Assembly (NCBI GenBank): GCA_036733165.1
Contig: DAINBB010000005.1
Span: forward strand, 10,734 to 74,733
Direction: 5' to 3'
Source of the DNA: JAFGGT01 sp036733165
GTDB lineage: Archaea; Methanobacteriota_B; Thermococci; Methanofastidiosales; NM3
Length of the DNA stretch: 64,000 nt
Shown in pieces: positions 8,931 through 18,790 of this stretch. Both the position numbers and the translations under genes were made by a program. Positions within the stretch are counted from its first letter, which is position 1. Each line of letters begins with the position of its first letter. The notes under the pieces are model-generated. The model saw only the letters and a program-made list of their open reading frames with translations. It searched no databases and was not told where the DNA came from.

Positions 8931-9737
8931 CTATCTGACGAAGTAGTAGTCCCCACACTCCTTCTCGTCATCGAAAATGAACGTGAACCCCCATTTCTCA
9001 AGAAGTTCCTTTATCTTTCTCTTCAGTTCCTCTCCATGGTATTCGACAACTACCCTCTCCGTCCTGGCAAGCACGTCCTCGGCGCCCTTGAACACCCTGT
9101 ATTCCGCCCCCTCAACATCGACCTTCAGTATGTCCACCTTGTCGACACCCTTGAGAACGTTGTCAAGCTTTGCCGACCTGACCATTATCTCCCTTATCCT
9201 TGCGGTGTCCAACCAGGGCCGGTATCCGAATATCCTGAATCCCCCTATTGCGGTTATCTCGTCCACGAGCTGGAACGATTCGTTCTCGTCTATGTCCGAG
9301 AGGGCCAAGTTATTCGTCACCACGTCCTTGAGGCCGTTCTCCGTTATGTTCCTCTCGAGCATCTTGAAGGCCATTGGATTGGGCTCGAACGCGTATATCG
9401 TCAGGTCGGGATTGTTCTGCTTCATCTTCATGGTATAGTAACCTTCGTTGGCACCCACGTCCACCACCACGGAGGCGTCATCTCCCCTGAAACCCGCCAT
9501 CTTCTGATGTTGATCCTCGAGAAATATCTCGGAGAGGATGTCTATCGACGAGTTGGCGCATTTCCGCGCCATATGGAACGTGTATCCGAACAGTTTGAGC
9601 TTTAAAACCTCATCGCCCTTGACGATCTCCCTCTTTTCCCTGACATTGGAATGGTCCTTGCGTATGGTCCTCAGGGCCTTTTTGGTGCCCTCGTCCTTCG
9701 CATGTTTCATCAACCCATCGAAATCAGCGTTGCTCAT
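8931..9737 (-). CDS. FkbM-family SAM-dependent methyltransferase
   Basis: Probable O-methyltransferase of the FkbM family (Methyltransf_21), often acting on glycans or lipids. 268 residues. The SAM-binding motif I is VVVDVGANEGYYTMKM (about 85-100), followed by the acidic loop YAFEPNPMAFKMLERN and the later VDILKVDVEGAEYRVFKG signature. The N-terminal 80 residues are helical and lack a known domain. The ATG at 9737 is preferred over one at 9758 because a TATA-like element at 9762-9775 (minus strand) would place transcription start there. Substrate unknown. Confidence 0.85.
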   Translation of the reverse strand: MSNADFDGLMKHAKDEGTKKALRTIRKDHSNVREKREIVKGDEVLKLKLFGYTFHMARKCANSSIDILSEIFLEDQHQKMAGFRGDDASVVVDVGANEGYYTMKMKQNNPDLTIYAFEPNPMAFKMLERNITENGLKDVVTNNLALSDIDENESFQLVDEITAIGGFRIFGYRPWLDTARIREIMVRSAKLDNVLKGVDKVDILKVDVEGAEYRVFKGAEDVLARTERVVVEYHGEELKRKIKELLEKWGFTFIFDDEKECGDYYFVR

Positions 9738-9810
9738 AAAATGTAATATGGCGGACAATCATAAAATATTTATTGAGCATTTGCGGTCAATACTTCCGGC
9801 CTCTCAGGAA

Positions 9811-9820
9811 ATATTTATAT
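9811..9820 (+). promoter_or_regulatory. TATA box of glyS
   Basis: ATATTTATAT; the predicted start near 9843 coincides with the ATG at 9845, so the message is probably leaderless. Confidence 0.6.
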
Positions 9821-9844
9821 TTGTACCATATTTTCTTATTATCT

Positions 9845-11302
9845 ATGAAGGTCGACGAGATCATGGACATTGCCCTGAGAAGGGGCTTCATCTTCCCGGC
9901 ATCGGAGATATACGGGGGGGTATCTGGTTTCTGGGAGTACGGCCACCTTGGCACACTCTTGAAGAGGAACTGGGAGGACGCTTGGAGAAGACACTTTCTC
10001 GGGCTTGACAATAACTATTACGAGATCACAACAACGAACATAATGCCGAAGTCGGTGTTCGAGGGCTCCGGCCACCTGGAGAACTTCAACGACCCGCTCA
10101 CATCCTGCCAGAAGTGCAATCAGAGATTCAGGGCCGACGACCTGATCCAGGAGGCAACAGGCAGGAACGTTGAGGACCTCACGCCGGAGGAGATGTACGA
10201 GGTCATAAAGGAGAAGGGCATCGTATGTCCAAAGTGCAAGGGCGAGCTTGGCGAGGTCAACTGGTTCAACATGATGTTCCAGCTCAACATAGGCGCGGCC
10301 GGCGGGCTTACCGGCTATCTCAGGCCCGAGACCGCACAGGGCTCCTTCGTCTCCTTCAAGAGGATGCATGAGGTCATGAGGAACAGGATCCCCATGGGCC
10401 TGGCAATCGTCGGCAGGGTGTACCGCAACGAGATATCGCCGAGGCAGGGATTCTTCAGGCTGAGGGAGTTCAGCCAGGCAGAGCTTCAGATATTCTTCGA
10501 CCCCGACACTCTCGGGGGGCATGAGGACTTCGATCTGGTGGCCGACTACAAACTACGTGTAAAGCCTCTCGATCTGGATGAGAATGCTGACATGACATGC
10601 AGCGAGCTCTCGGAGAGGTACGGTATAGGCAGATTCTATGTATATCACATGGCGAAGATACAGGAGTTCTACCTTGACGTCATAGGGATACCAAGGGAGA
10701 AGTTCAGATTCAGGGAGCTCTCAGAGAAGGAGAGGGCGTTCTACAACAAGCTGCACTGGGACATAGAGGTGGACATGGAGACCCTCGGCGGTTTCAAGGA
10801 AGTGGCCGGCATACACTACAGGACCGACCACGACCTCGGCGGGCATCTCAAGAACTCTAAACAGAATCTTCAGGTCAATATCGAGGGCAAGAAATTTGTG
10901 CCGCACGTGCTCGAGCTCAGCTTCGGTGTGGACAGGAACTTCTGGGCGATGCTAGACCTTTTCTACGTGAAGGAAGAGGAGCGGACGCTCTTCAGGTTCA
11001 AGCCTTCGATGGCCCCGCTAAAGGTGGCGGTCTTCCCGCTCTTGAACAAACCCGAGCTCAAGGAAAAGTCCATGGAGGTCTATAACGAGATCAAGGATGT
11101 TTTCCAGACCGATTACGACAGGGGCGGTTCCATCGGCAGGAGATACAGGAGACAGGACGAGGTGGGCACGCCCTTTGGCGTGACCGTCGACTTCGACACG
11201 ATAGAGAAAGGCACAGTGACAATAAGGGACAGGGACACGATGGAACAGGTTATAGTGCCTGTTTCAGACATCAAGGATGAGCTTATCCAGAGGGTCCTTT
11301 AG
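9845..11302 (+). CDS. glyS: Glycyl-tRNA synthetase, homodimeric type
   Basis: Class II synthetase charging tRNA-Gly; the alpha2 form of Archaea, eukaryotes and some bacteria. 485 residues: FPASEIYGGVSGFWEYGHLG at the start, a zinc-binding insertion (CQKCNQRFRADD and CPKCKGELG, about 90-145), YLRPETAQGSF, RVYRNEISPRQGFFRLREF (motif 2), LELSFGVDR (motif 3) and a C-terminal anticodon-binding domain. The start is fixed by the leaderless promoter; upstream codons read as promoter sequence. Stop TAG. Confidence 0.96.
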   Translation: MKVDEIMDIALRRGFIFPASEIYGGVSGFWEYGHLGTLLKRNWEDAWRRHFLGLDNNYYEITTTNIMPKSVFEGSGHLENFNDPLTSCQKCNQRFRADDLIQEATGRNVEDLTPEEMYEVIKEKGIVCPKCKGELGEVNWFNMMFQLNIGAAGGLTGYLRPETAQGSFVSFKRMHEVMRNRIPMGLAIVGRVYRNEISPRQGFFRLREFSQAELQIFFDPDTLGGHEDFDLVADYKLRVKPLDLDENADMTCSELSERYGIGRFYVYHMAKIQEFYLDVIGIPREKFRFRELSEKERAFYNKLHWDIEVDMETLGGFKEVAGIHYRTDHDLGGHLKNSKQNLQVNIEGKKFVPHVLELSFGVDRNFWAMLDLFYVKEEERTLFRFKPSMAPLKVAVFPLLNKPELKEKSMEVYNEIKDVFQTDYDRGGSIGRRYRRQDEVGTPFGVTVDFDTIEKGTVTIRDRDTMEQVIVPVSDIKDELIQRVL

Positions 11303-11375
11303 GACCCGACGGAAGCCCCTCGATTGACCCATCATATGACTTTAGGATTCTAAATTCCAATAAATAATAAAACAT

Positions 11376-11405
11376 CCGGCCGCAAAAAGACCGGCTTATT
11401 TTTGC
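11376..11405 (+). terminator. Terminator after glyS
   Basis: A CCGG...CCGG hairpin around an A-rich loop, followed by CTTATTTTTG. Confidence 0.5.
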
Positions 11406-11602
11406 ATCATTTCACATATCCAATTCTGAAACCAAAACTATGATGTTTTTCCTGATTATATTTTAGATTTCTATAATTATTTAATATATTATAGAGTATA
11501 TGTCTAAAATGTATTAAAAAACACACCTTATGTATAAAATATATTAGTGGACACGTTTTTATAATATAAAGATAAATCCTTCATGTTAATACAACTGGGT
11601 GG
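11406..11602. other. AT-rich intergenic promoter region
   Basis: No gene seen. A TATA-like TTTATAATATAAAG lies at 11557-11570 and would start transcription about 15-20 nt before the beta-helix gene; GGGTGGAT just before the ATG may serve as its ribosome site. Confidence 0.5.
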
Positions 11603-14227
11603 ATGGATATGAAGATATTTTCAGTTATTATAACCTTAGTTCTATTGCTCTCTCTTTTTGCTGTATTACCGATCTCTGCCGCGCCGACAGAGGTATGGGT
11701 GGACGATGACGGCCCCGACAACGGCACGGACCATTTCGACACGATTCAAGAAGGGGTCAATGCTGTCGAAGTCGGTGGAACGGTCCATGTAGCCGCGGGA
11801 ACGTACCTGCTGAGCGCTGAGATATATGTCGACAAGGACATCTCCCTCCTTGGAGAGGACGAATCCACAACCATACTTGACGGACAAAACACAGTCAGGA
11901 TAATGCGCATAAATACGGATTGCAATGACGTCATAGACGGGTTTACATTCCAAAACGGATCAATGCCCAGCGGAGGCGGATTGTACATCGGTTGGGGATC
12001 TTCGTCAATTGTGTCCAACTGCACATTTCTGAATAACTCTGCGGATAATTATGGTGCGGGAATATACAACCATCAGTATGCCTCACCAACCATCACGAAC
12101 TGCACATTAACAAATAACTCTTCGAGTCAATATGGAGGGGGCATGTACAATAGCGACAATTCCTCGCCAACTGTCATGAACTGCACCTTCTCAGGGAACA
12201 CGGCAACTACTTCTGGAGGGGGCATTTACAATAGCGACAGCTCCTCACTATCCATCACGGACTGCACATTTTCAGAGAACACGGCGAGTAGCGGGGGTGG
12301 CATATATAACGATTATTCCCCATCAACCATTACGAACTGCACATTTTCAGGCAACACGGCATCTGGCGGCGGCGGAATATATAACTGGCAATCCACCTCA
12401 ATCATCACGGACTGCACCTTCTCAGGCAACACAGGAAATAATGCTGGCGGAGGAATTTATAATTCAGCCTCCCCTACTATCACGGACTGCACATTCTCAG
12501 GCAACTCTTCTGATTCTGGTGCGGGCATGTACAATTACATTGGTTCCTCGCCAACCATCACGAACTGCGTCTTCTCAGACAACACGGCTACTAACAACGG
12601 TGGAGGAATGTACAATCAAGTCGATTCCTCATCAACTGTCACGAACTGCACCTTCTCAGGGAACACGGCAACGGATGGTGGAGGGATGTTTAACATACAA
12701 TCCACTCCAACTGTCACGGACTGCATTCTTTGGGGGAATTCGCCCGAAGAGATATACAATAACAGTTCCACACCCGTTGTCACATATTGCGATGTACAAG
12801 GAGGGTATACAGGTCTGGGAAACATTGACGAAGATCCTCTTTTCGAGGACGCCTCGAGCGAAAACTACATGCTTACCGGAGATTCTCCATGCATTGACGC
12901 CGGCATTGACACGAGCGGCTCGGCCTACGGCAACGTCACAGACGACATAGATGACACATTGCGCCCGCAAAGAGGCTCATATGACATTGGTGCATACGAA
13001 CGAATCTATCCTGCGCCGGCAGAGGTATGGGTGGACGTTGGCGGTCCAGACAATGGCTATGATCAATTCGACACCATCCAGGAAGGGATTGATGCTGTCG
13101 AATCTGGGGGAACGGTCCATGTAGCCGCGGGAACGTACCTGCTGAGCGCTGAGATATATATTGACAAGGACATCTCCCTCCTTGGAGAGGACGAATCCAC
13201 AACGATACTTGACGGACAAGGCACAGTCAGGATAATGCGGACGTCAGATTTGGATCAAGATAACGTCATAGATGGGTTTACATTTCAAAATGGATATGCA
13301 TCTGATGGCGCGGGCATGTACAACATAGCCTATTCCTCACCAATCGTATCCAACTGTACCTTCCTCAACAACTCGGCGAATAGCTATGGCGCGGGCATAT
13401 TCAATAACAATTATTCCTCGCCGACTATCGCGAACTGCACCTTCTCAGGGAACACGGCATCTATTTCGGGCGGAGGCATTTACAATAACAATGCTTCCTC
13501 ACCGGCTATAAAAAACTGCATCTTCTCAGAGAATACGGCAACTAACTATGGTGGTGGCATTTACAACAATTCTTCTGCAAACCCGACTGTCACGAACTGC
13601 ACGTTCTCGGCCAACACATCAAATATATTTGGTGGCGCTGTCTACAACTATTACTCTTCACCAACCATCACGAACTGTATTCTTTGGGGGGATTCGCCCG
13701 ATGAGATATACAATGTCAGTTCCACACCCGTTGTCACCTATTGCGATGTACAGGGAGGTTACGAAGGTGTTGGCAATATAGACCTGGATCCTGAGTTCGT
13801 GGATGCCTCAGGAGGCAATCTGAGATTGTTCTCCAGTTCGCCATGCCTAGATTCAGGCACTGACACCAGCGGCCCAGCCTACGGCGGCGTCACAGACGAC
13901 ATCGAAAGCGTATCGCGTCCGCAGGGCGTTGCCTATGACATTGGCGCCTACGAGAAAAGCTTCAATGAGAACACTTTCATATTTAACCTCTCCATCGGTT
14001 GGAATCTCGTGTCCTGGCACGGGCAGAACAACACTCCGTTAAGCGAGGCTTTGCAAGGCCTAGAGGCGCATATCGACTACGTCTACAGGTGGAACGCCGA
14101 ACTGGGGATGTACGAGTATTCCCACTATATCAATGAGGAACTTGGATGGCAGGGCAATTTTGAGACGTTGGACTATGAATATGGATATTGGATCCATAGC
14201 TTGGCTGATTGTGTCTGGACAATATAG
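11603..14227 (+). CDS. Secreted parallel beta-helix repeat protein
   Basis: Extracellular protein of 874 residues. Signal peptide 1-27 (hydrophobic run ending ISAAPT), then two tandem modules (about 29-450 and 474-785). Each opens with EVWVD-GPDNG...FDTIQEG and a TVHVAAGTYLLSAEIY segment, as in pectate-lyase-like coils, and continues with about ten 20-25-residue turns of the type TITNCTFSGNTA...GGGIYN. The C-terminal 80 residues (from about 795, SIGWNLVSWHG) resemble the non-helical end domain seen on many archaeal secreted proteins. No catalytic residues identified; adhesin, sheath component or polysaccharide binder are possible. Many N-x-S/T sites suit N-glycosylation. ATG 11609 is an alternative start. 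Confidence 0.85.
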   Translation: MDMKIFSVIITLVLLLSLFAVLPISAAPTEVWVDDDGPDNGTDHFDTIQEGVNAVEVGGTVHVAAGTYLLSAEIYVDKDISLLGEDESTTILDGQNTVRIMRINTDCNDVIDGFTFQNGSMPSGGGLYIGWGSSSIVSNCTFLNNSADNYGAGIYNHQYASPTITNCTLTNNSSSQYGGGMYNSDNSSPTVMNCTFSGNTATTSGGGIYNSDSSSLSITDCTFSENTASSGGGIYNDYSPSTITNCTFSGNTASGGGGIYNWQSTSIITDCTFSGNTGNNAGGGIYNSASPTITDCTFSGNSSDSGAGMYNYIGSSPTITNCVFSDNTATNNGGGMYNQVDSSSTVTNCTFSGNTATDGGGMFNIQSTPTVTDCILWGNSPEEIYNNSSTPVVTYCDVQGGYTGLGNIDEDPLFEDASSENYMLTGDSPCIDAGIDTSGSAYGNVTDDIDDTLRPQRGSYDIGAYERIYPAPAEVWVDVGGPDNGYDQFDTIQEGIDAVESGGTVHVAAGTYLLSAEIYIDKDISLLGEDESTTILDGQGTVRIMRTSDLDQDNVIDGFTFQNGYASDGAGMYNIAYSSPIVSNCTFLNNSANSYGAGIFNNNYSSPTIANCTFSGNTASISGGGIYNNNASSPAIKNCIFSENTATNYGGGIYNNSSANPTVTNCTFSANTSNIFGGAVYNYYSSPTITNCILWGDSPDEIYNVSSTPVVTYCDVQGGYEGVGNIDLDPEFVDASGGNLRLFSSSPCLDSGTDTSGPAYGGVTDDIESVSRPQGVAYDIGAYEKSFNENTFIFNLSIGWNLVSWHGQNNTPLSEALQGLEAHIDYVYRWNAELGMYEYSHYINEELGWQGNFETLDYEYGYWIHSLADCVWTI
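11777..11912 (+). repeat. Internal DNA repeat, copy A (beta-helix gene)
   Basis: Nearly identical to 13109-13244, exactly 1332 bp (444 codons) downstream, differing at only a few bases. It encodes the conserved opening of each module. Confidence 0.85.
13109..13244 (+). repeat. Internal DNA repeat, copy B (beta-helix gene)
   Basis: Partner of 11777-11912. A second matched pair, at about 12721-12810 and 13675-13764, encodes the coil-ending segment of each module. Confidence 0.85.
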
Positions 14228-14293
14228 TCACATATTGAATTATATCTTCTATTCTTTCTTTTTCTAATATTTACTTTTTTTATCCGTCTGCCT

Positions 14294-15709
14294 TCATTTT
14301 CTGTTATTTTGATAAATAAGGTCGGTCGCGGCACCAATCATAGATTCAATGGTGCTTGCTGCCGATTCCATATGCGGGGGGATGCCCGCACTTTTCAGGG
14401 CGGCGGTGGTCTGCGGGCCAATTGATATCCTTATTTGGCCATCCTTCACCATATGCGCGATCGCGTTTACCATCGCAGTGCTGGTAAAGAATATGACGTC
14501 GGCCTCGGTTATCGCCCCTAAAAATAGCGCGCCAAAATCGATGTCGTACACCGGAACCTCGCTATACTCAAGCTCCGTGAGCATGGACCCCAGGACATTG
14601 GATGCCTTGGATGACCTTAGTCCCACCACCTTGTCCTGCGGCTTTACAATCTTTCTCAAAAGCATCACAAGCCCCTCTGATGTGTATTCGTCAGGCATCT
14701 CGGCATACAGTCCTATTCCCTCTAGCGCCCGCTTTGTCCCGGGACCTATGGCCACGTAGGACTTGTCCCTGTTGGCAAGCAGGTCATCCTTCAATAGGGG
14801 GACGGTGTTTGCGCTGGTGATGACAACATGGGTCGCAGATTCGAGCTCGTGCCTGTCCCATTCAATGGGCGTCAGTTCATAATGCCCGCCGTTCAATGCG
14901 TGCGCTCCCAGACCCTCGATGATCGTCCTCGTCGACTCGAACTGCTCAGGGGCCCTCATGACAAGTATCCTCTTGCCCCTGATGCCTTCAAGTTTTCTGC
15001 CGAACCACATTGCATCCCCGCCCGCGGGTTGGGCAGCGCCGACGACTATCACAGATGGCGCAGGTATCTCCTTCTTCCTCATCTCCTCAAGCGTGCCTGA
15101 GATGACCTTCTGGGCGTATGTAGTGGCGTTGTTCACTGCATGGACAGGCGTCTTCGGGTCGTATCCCATCCCTATCAGGTCCTTGCCAATGTCGCGGAAC
15201 GAACTGGCCCCCATGAGTATCACCAAGGTCCCTGAAAGGGAGCTGTATGTGTCCTTCACACGGGATGAGTCCCATCTGTGCCCCGTTATGAAGGTCACGG
15301 ATGTGTTGTTCTCCCTATGGGTGACAGGTATCCCTGCATAGGCGGGTCCAGCGATGGCGGAGGTTATGCCAGGCACTATCTCGAAAGGGATTCCTGCCCC
15401 AATGAGGGACTCCATCTCCTCCCCGCCCCTTCCGAAGACGAAGGGGTCGCCGCCCTTGAGGCGAACGACGCAATCATGTTCTCTCCCGTATCTCACGAGC
15501 AGTTCGTTGATGTCCTCCTGGGCCATGGAATGATTCGACGGCGCCTTCCCGACGAAGACCTTCAGACATCGTCCCTTCGCATGGTCGATAAGGGAGGGAT
15601 TGACGAGCCTGTCGTACAGTATGACGTCCGCCCTCTTTATAAGTTCAAGACCCCTTACCGTGATCAGTCCCGGATCCCCAGGTCCAGCGCCCACAAGATA
15701 GACCGTCAT
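14294..15709 (-). CDS. Uroporphyrinogen-III C-methyltransferase / uroporphyrinogen-III synthase fusion
   Basis: Bifunctional CobA-HemD protein of 471 residues that closes the uroporphyrinogen III ring and methylates it at C2 and C7 to precorrin-2. Residues 1-240 are the SAM-dependent tetrapyrrole methylase: VYLVGAGPGDPGLITVRG, VVRLKGGDPFVFGRGGEE, PGITSAIAGPAYAGIPVTHR. From about 250 the HemD half follows: RAPEQFESTR, VITSANTV, IGPGTKRAL, FFTSTAMVNA, IGPQTTAALKSAG. The ATG at 15709 overlaps the hemC stop in ATGA; the longer frame runs back into hemC. Last gene of the F430 run. The order is inverted in importance: methylase first, synthase second. Confidence 0.93.
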   Translation of the reverse strand: MTVYLVGAGPGDPGLITVRGLELIKRADVILYDRLVNPSLIDHAKGRCLKVFVGKAPSNHSMAQEDINELLVRYGREHDCVVRLKGGDPFVFGRGGEEMESLIGAGIPFEIVPGITSAIAGPAYAGIPVTHRENNTSVTFITGHRWDSSRVKDTYSSLSGTLVILMGASSFRDIGKDLIGMGYDPKTPVHAVNNATTYAQKVISGTLEEMRKKEIPAPSVIVVGAAQPAGGDAMWFGRKLEGIRGKRILVMRAPEQFESTRTIIEGLGAHALNGGHYELTPIEWDRHELESATHVVITSANTVPLLKDDLLANRDKSYVAIGPGTKRALEGIGLYAEMPDEYTSEGLVMLLRKIVKPQDKVVGLRSSKASNVLGSMLTELEYSEVPVYDIDFGALFLGAITEADVIFFTSTAMVNAIAHMVKDGQIRISIGPQTTAALKSAGIPPHMESAASTIESMIGAATDLIYQNNRK

Positions 15710-16593
15710 TGGAAAGACCCCACTACCGTTTCTGCGCCCTTTGCCATTACCGAGTCCGCCAGGGACCTGGCCAGATCGCACTCCCTGCCGACGGGCCCGA
15801 CGATGAGGTCCCTGTAGGACTCGTTGGTCTTGGGGTCGTTGATACACGCCAGTATCCTGATCCTATTGCCTTCCATCAGGTTTGCATAGGCCCCTGCGGG
15901 TATGTGGCAGTTTCCCCCTATGGCCCGCATGAACTCCTGCTCGGCCAGCGTGCAGGAGGTCGCCTCCAGGTCCCTTATCGGTTCGAGGACCTTCAGGGCG
16001 TTCGTATCGTCCTTCCTGCAGGCCACCGCCAGAGCGCCTTGGCATGCTGCCGGAACGAACAGCTCAGGAGGGAATCTTATGTAATTGTAATCGTTGTGCC
16101 CCCACATTGAAAGCCTTCTGAGCCCGGCCTCGGCCATGATCACGCCGTCAAGTTCCTCGACCTTGCCCATCCGCGTGTCGATGTTCCCCCGTATGGGCTC
16201 CACATGCAGGTCCGGCCTGAGATGCATGAGCTCCGTCGCCCTTCTGGGGCTGCCCGTGCCTACGCTGCCGTTCTCCGGTATCGCGTAGAACGAGGAATGT
16301 CTCGTCACCATCACATCGCAGGGAGGGCCTCTTTTAGGCACTACGGCGTGAAAAGGGAAATCAACGCTCACATCCTTCATGGAATGCACTGCGAAGTCTA
16401 TCTCGCCGTTGGCCAGCGCGGCGTCTATCTCCTTCGTGAAGAGTCCCTTGGTTGCCCCGCATGTTCCGAATTGTCCCCTGTACAGGTCGCCGGATGTCTT
16501 TATTACCTTCATTTCGACATCCGCTCCAATCATATCAAGGACAAGTTTGGTCTGTGCCAGCGCCAAGGGGCTGCCGCGCGTGCCGCATATCAT
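15706..16593 (-). CDS. hemC: Hydroxymethylbilane synthase (porphobilinogen deaminase)
   Basis: Joins four porphobilinogens into linear hydroxymethylbilane. 295 residues. Starts CGTRGSPLALAQT, with the HSMKDVSVDFP and TGSPRRATELMHLRPDL regions of the family. The dipyrromethane cofactor cysteine is in AEQEFMRAIGGNCHIPAGAYA, the expected context. Its ATG overlaps the hemL stop (ATGA), and its own stop overlaps the next start the same way, consistent with tight translational coupling. Confidence 0.95.
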   Translation of the reverse strand: MICGTRGSPLALAQTKLVLDMIGADVEMKVIKTSGDLYRGQFGTCGATKGLFTKEIDAALANGEIDFAVHSMKDVSVDFPFHAVVPKRGPPCDVMVTRHSSFYAIPENGSVGTGSPRRATELMHLRPDLHVEPIRGNIDTRMGKVEELDGVIMAEAGLRRLSMWGHNDYNYIRFPPELFVPAACQGALAVACRKDDTNALKVLEPIRDLEATSCTLAEQEFMRAIGGNCHIPAGAYANLMEGNRIRILACINDPKTNESYRDLIVGPVGRECDLARSLADSVMAKGAETVVGSFQ

Positions 16594-17831
16594 TTCAGAG
16601 CATCCCCTATTGCCTCCAATGTGGAGTCCACGATCCCATCGTCATGGCACGCCGATAGGAAGTTGGTCTCGAAGTGGGACGGCGGAAGGAAGTACCCGGA
16701 ATCCAGCATCTTCCTCCAGAACTGCATGAAACGCCCCTTGTCCGCCCTTCTGGCATCATCTGCGTTCCTGACGTCCTCGCATCCAAAGTATATCTGGAAC
16801 ATGGCAGGGGCGCTTTTCACGCACGAGTCGCTGGGCAGCATATCCCTTACTCCCCTTACAAGCTGCTCGGCGCGCGAATGTATCTTGTCCAGCACCGCGC
16901 CTGAATTTAGGGTCTCGAGAGCGGCGAGGCCCGCGGCCATCGAGAGCGGATTTCCGCTGAAGGTCCCTGCATTGTAGACATTGCCCACCGGTGTGAAGTT
17001 CTCCATTATCTCCCTTGAGGAACCTATGACACCTATGGGCAGCCCACCGCCCGCTATCTTTCCATATGTGACTATGTCGGCATCAACGCCATAATATTCC
17101 TGGGCGCCGCCCACCGAGAGCCTGAAGCCCGTTATGGTCTCATCGATTATGAACAGCGTGCCTGTCTCGTCGCATATCTTCCTGGCATCATTCAGATAAC
17201 CATCGTTCGGGACCACGCATCCGACGTTGCCCATCACCGGCTCCACGATGAAGGCCGCGACATCCTCTCTCTTCAGTGCATCCTCAAGGGATTCGGCGTC
17301 GTTGAATCCTACCATCCTTGTGCCCCGCACCTGATTTTCGGTGACCCCTCGGGACGAGGCGACGACGCATTGGTCCTCCCTTTTCGTGAGCACGCCGTCG
17401 TGGGAACCATGATATCCCCCGTTGAGCATGGCTATTGTGGACCTGCCGGTGACGGCCCTGGCAAGGCGGAGGGCCGCCATTGTCGCCTCCGTGCCACTGT
17501 TCACGGTCCTTATCATTTCAACGTTCGGTGCCAGTTCGCAGAACTTTTCGGCATACCTGACCTCCAGGGGGGTTGGCGTTCCGTACACCGCCCCCTTCTC
17601 TGCCTGGTCCCTTATGGCCTTTACAATGGCGGGCTCGCTGTGACCTAGAATTATCGGCCCATAGGCGAGGCAGTAATCACAATACCTGTTTCCCTCAACA
17701 TCCCATAGGTAGGCACCCTTGGCATGGTCTGTGAAGAAAGGATAGGGCGATATGGTGGCCCTGATGGGGGAGTTCACACCTCCAACGAGCCTCTTTACCG
17801 CATCGTTGTACAACTTTTCATTTTTCATCAT
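16590..17831 (-). CDS. hemL: Glutamate-1-semialdehyde 2,1-aminomutase
   Basis: PLP enzyme converting glutamate-1-semialdehyde to 5-aminolevulinate. 413 residues; VGGVNSPIRA near the N-terminus, NSGTEATMAALRLAR, the Asp of IIDETITGFR, and the PLP lysine in TYGKIAGGGLPIG; FSGNPLSMAAGLA is a further signature. The start ATG 17831 (second ATG at 17828) overlaps the hemB stop within ATGATGA and follows GGTGAG. Works directly after HemA, coded two genes upstream. Confidence 0.96.
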   Translation of the reverse strand: MMKNEKLYNDAVKRLVGGVNSPIRATISPYPFFTDHAKGAYLWDVEGNRYCDYCLAYGPIILGHSEPAIVKAIRDQAEKGAVYGTPTPLEVRYAEKFCELAPNVEMIRTVNSGTEATMAALRLARAVTGRSTIAMLNGGYHGSHDGVLTKREDQCVVASSRGVTENQVRGTRMVGFNDAESLEDALKREDVAAFIVEPVMGNVGCVVPNDGYLNDARKICDETGTLFIIDETITGFRLSVGGAQEYYGVDADIVTYGKIAGGGLPIGVIGSSREIMENFTPVGNVYNAGTFSGNPLSMAAGLAALETLNSGAVLDKIHSRAEQLVRGVRDMLPSDSCVKSAPAMFQIYFGCEDVRNADDARRADKGRFMQFWRKMLDSGYFLPPSHFETNFLSACHDDGIVDSTLEAIGDALK

Positions 17832-18790
17832 AGCTCACCTATTATGTCGGGCGCGAAGTAGGTGGCGATCAGGTCGGCCCCTGCGCGCTTGATGCCGAAG
17901 AGCGTCTCAAGCACGATGTCCCTCTCATCGAAACATCCCTGTGAAGCGGCCGCTTTTATCATCGAGTATTCGCCGGAGACATTGTATGCCATGACCGGCA
18001 CCTTCACGGCGTCCCTTACGCGCCTTATGACGTCGAGGTAACATAGAGCGGGCTTGACCATCACTATGTCGGCCCCCTCCTCAATGTCCGCAAGCACTTC
18101 CTTGAGGGCCTCGTCCGAGTTCCTGTTGTCCATCTGGTACGACCTCCTGTCCCCAGACCGCGGAGCGGAGTTGCAGGCGTCCCTGAAAGGGCCGTAGAAT
18201 GCGGACGCGTACTTGGCGGAATAGCTAATGATCGGTATGTGCTCGCATCCTTCGCCATCAAGGGCATCCCTTATGGCCTTCACCCTGCCGTCCATCATGT
18301 CGGACGGGGCGACGACATCAGCCCCCGCCCTTACATGGCTAAGCGCGATCCTTGAGAGCAGGGGCAGCGACCTGTCGTTGTCCACCATCCCTCCACCTGA
18401 CACGATCCCGCAGTGCCCAGTGTCTATGTACTGGCAGAGACAGACGTCGGTGATCAGTAGGAGGTCGTCCGTGGCGTCCCTCATCCTTGCGAGCGCCCTC
18501 TGCACAACGCCGTCGCTAGCGTAGGCGTCATGGGCGTCCGGGGAGCGGGACCTTGGTATCCCGAACATCAGCACGCTGCGTATCCCCTTCTCGACCAGCC
18601 CTTCCGCAAGGGCCCCTAAATCATCTATCCCGTACCTGTACTGCCCGGGCATGGAAGCTATCGGTTCGGTATCGCCGTCCTTCACGAATATCGGGTATAT
18701 CAGGTCGTCACCTGAGAGCGAGGTCTCGGCCACGAGGTCCCTCAATATCGGATTGTATCTTAGTCTTCTTGGTCTGTCACGTGGAAACAT
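17828..18790 (-). CDS. hemB: Delta-aminolevulinic acid dehydratase (porphobilinogen synthase)
   Basis: Condenses two 5-aminolevulinates to porphobilinogen. 320 residues. The two Schiff-base lysines are in SYSAKYASAFYGPFRDA and VMVKPALCYLD. The zinc-binding cysteines are visible in DVCLCQYIDTGHCG, so this is the Zn-dependent form. Begins directly after the hemA stop with no gap and ends in an ATGA overlap with hemL. Confidence 0.96.
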   Translation of the reverse strand: MFPRDRPRRLRYNPILRDLVAETSLSGDDLIYPIFVKDGDTEPIASMPGQYRYGIDDLGALAEGLVEKGIRSVLMFGIPRSRSPDAHDAYASDGVVQRALARMRDATDDLLLITDVCLCQYIDTGHCGIVSGGGMVDNDRSLPLLSRIALSHVRAGADVVAPSDMMDGRVKAIRDALDGEGCEHIPIISYSAKYASAFYGPFRDACNSAPRSGDRRSYQMDNRNSDEALKEVLADIEEGADIVMVKPALCYLDVIRRVRDAVKVPVMAYNVSGEYSMIKAAASQGCFDERDIVLETLFGIKRAGADLIATYFAPDIIGEL

